Below the pieces are notes generated by a model. The model was not told the origin of the DNA and did no database searches. It saw nothing but the letters and a program-made list of their open reading frames with translations. Both the position numbers and the translations under genes were made by a program. Positions 7,097 through 7,440 of a stretch of DNA of 7,440 nucleotides are shown piece after piece; position 1 is the stretch's first letter, and every line of letters starts with the position of its first letter. Source of the DNA: Sandarakinorhabdus sp. (GTDB taxonomy: Bacteria > Pseudomonadota > Alphaproteobacteria > Sphingomonadales > Sphingomonadaceae); contig JALOSK010000093.1 of the NCBI GenBank assembly GCA_025458465.1, positions 1 to 7,440 on the forward strand, read 5' to 3'.

Positions 7097-7440
7097 ATGG
7101 CCGCGCCCGCCCTCCCGCTGCCGCCGCTGGAGCCAGTGCTGGCCGCGCTGGATATGGCGGGCGTGGCCGTGTTTGCCGTATCCGGTGCGCTGGCGGCGGC
7201 AAAATCCAAGCAGACGATCGTCACCTTCGCCTTTTTTGCCGCCATCACCGGCATTGGCGGTGGCACACTGCGCGATCTGTTGATCGGCGCGCCTGTGTTC
7301 TGGGTGGGGCGTTCGGACTATCTGGGCATCTGCATGGTGGCGGCGGCCGGCGTGTGGCTACTGAAGGCCGATCGCTGGCGCATGGATGCGCTGCTGTGGT
7401 TCGATGCCATCGGGCTGGGTGCCTACAGCGTGCTGGGGGC
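7097..7440 (+). CDS. TRIC-type cation channel family protein (UPF0126, YicG/YadS-like), 5' part
   Basis: This membrane protein gene runs off the right edge with 114 complete codons visible of roughly 200-220 expected. The family comprises prokaryotic relatives of trimeric intracellular cation channels: small seven-helix, potassium-permeable proteins built from two repeated three-helix units. Hydrophobic segments appear near residues 14-34, 41-63, 75-89 and from 98 onward. The family core is plain: LDMAGVAVFAVSGALAA (18-34), then GIGGGTLRDLL (52-62). The internal duplication shows as DMAGVAVFAVSGA (19-31) against DAIGLGAYSVLGA (103 onward). I chose the ATG at 7097, which overlaps the preceding TGA (7095-7097). 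The frame is open further upstream, but those codons are charged and do not resemble the family. No clear Shine-Dalgarno sequence is visible. The physiological role of this bacterial branch is poorly known, and a link to the TCA operon is not implied by function. Confidence 0.88.
   Translation, partial: MAAPALPLPPLEPVLAALDMAGVAVFAVSGALAAAKSKQTIVTFAFFAAITGIGGGTLRDLLIGAPVFWVGRSDYLGICMVAAAGVWLLKADRWRMDALLWFDAIGLGAYSVLG

Noticed and set aside
6999..7097. 32-codon ORF between the 53-codon ORF and the channel gene
   Set aside because: It has no ribosome-binding site, no recognisable motif and a short Ser/Arg/Pro-rich product. It is reported only as part of the overlapping stop/start chain.
6559..7266. 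- strand open frame spanning the lpd end and the channel gene
   Set aside because: It overlaps two recognisable + strand genes. Its product has no coherent domain.

Overview
The window is a GC-rich bacterial TCA-cycle operon on the + strand, almost certainly from an alphaproteobacterium. The order sucC-sucD-sucA-sucB-lpd is an arrangement known from that class. The short SucA N-terminus and the general protein style suggest a sphingomonad-type lineage, but that is an inference made without any database search.

Layout. Positions 1-327 hold the last 108 codons of sucC (succinyl-CoA ligase beta). sucD (alpha, 327-1211) overlaps it by one base. A 140-bp gap (1212-1351) is packed with inverted and direct repeats built around CATG and carries the ribosome-binding site of sucA. 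sucA (E1o, 1352-4165), sucB (E2o, 4179-5426) and lpd (E3, 5444-6841) follow with gaps of only 13 and 17 bp. After lpd, a stop/start overlap leads into a 53-codon ORF of uncertain status (6841-7002). Some 94 bp of probably non-functional sequence follows. The window ends inside a TRIC/YicG-type membrane channel gene (7097 to beyond 7440) that runs off the right edge.

How the genes work together. SucA decarboxylates 2-oxoglutarate on thiamine diphosphate and hands the succinyl group to the lipoyl lysine of SucB. SucB transfers it to CoA, and Lpd reoxidises the dihydrolipoyl arm with FAD and NAD+. SucCD then converts succinyl-CoA to succinate with formation of a nucleoside triphosphate. Two consecutive TCA steps are therefore encoded side by side.

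The core genes look intact and ordinary. I do not see a new defence, mobile or biosynthetic system. The parts worth a second look are the structured sucD-sucA gap, the SucA N-terminus without its usual E2-binding segment, and the chain of overlapping small ORFs between lpd and the channel gene.
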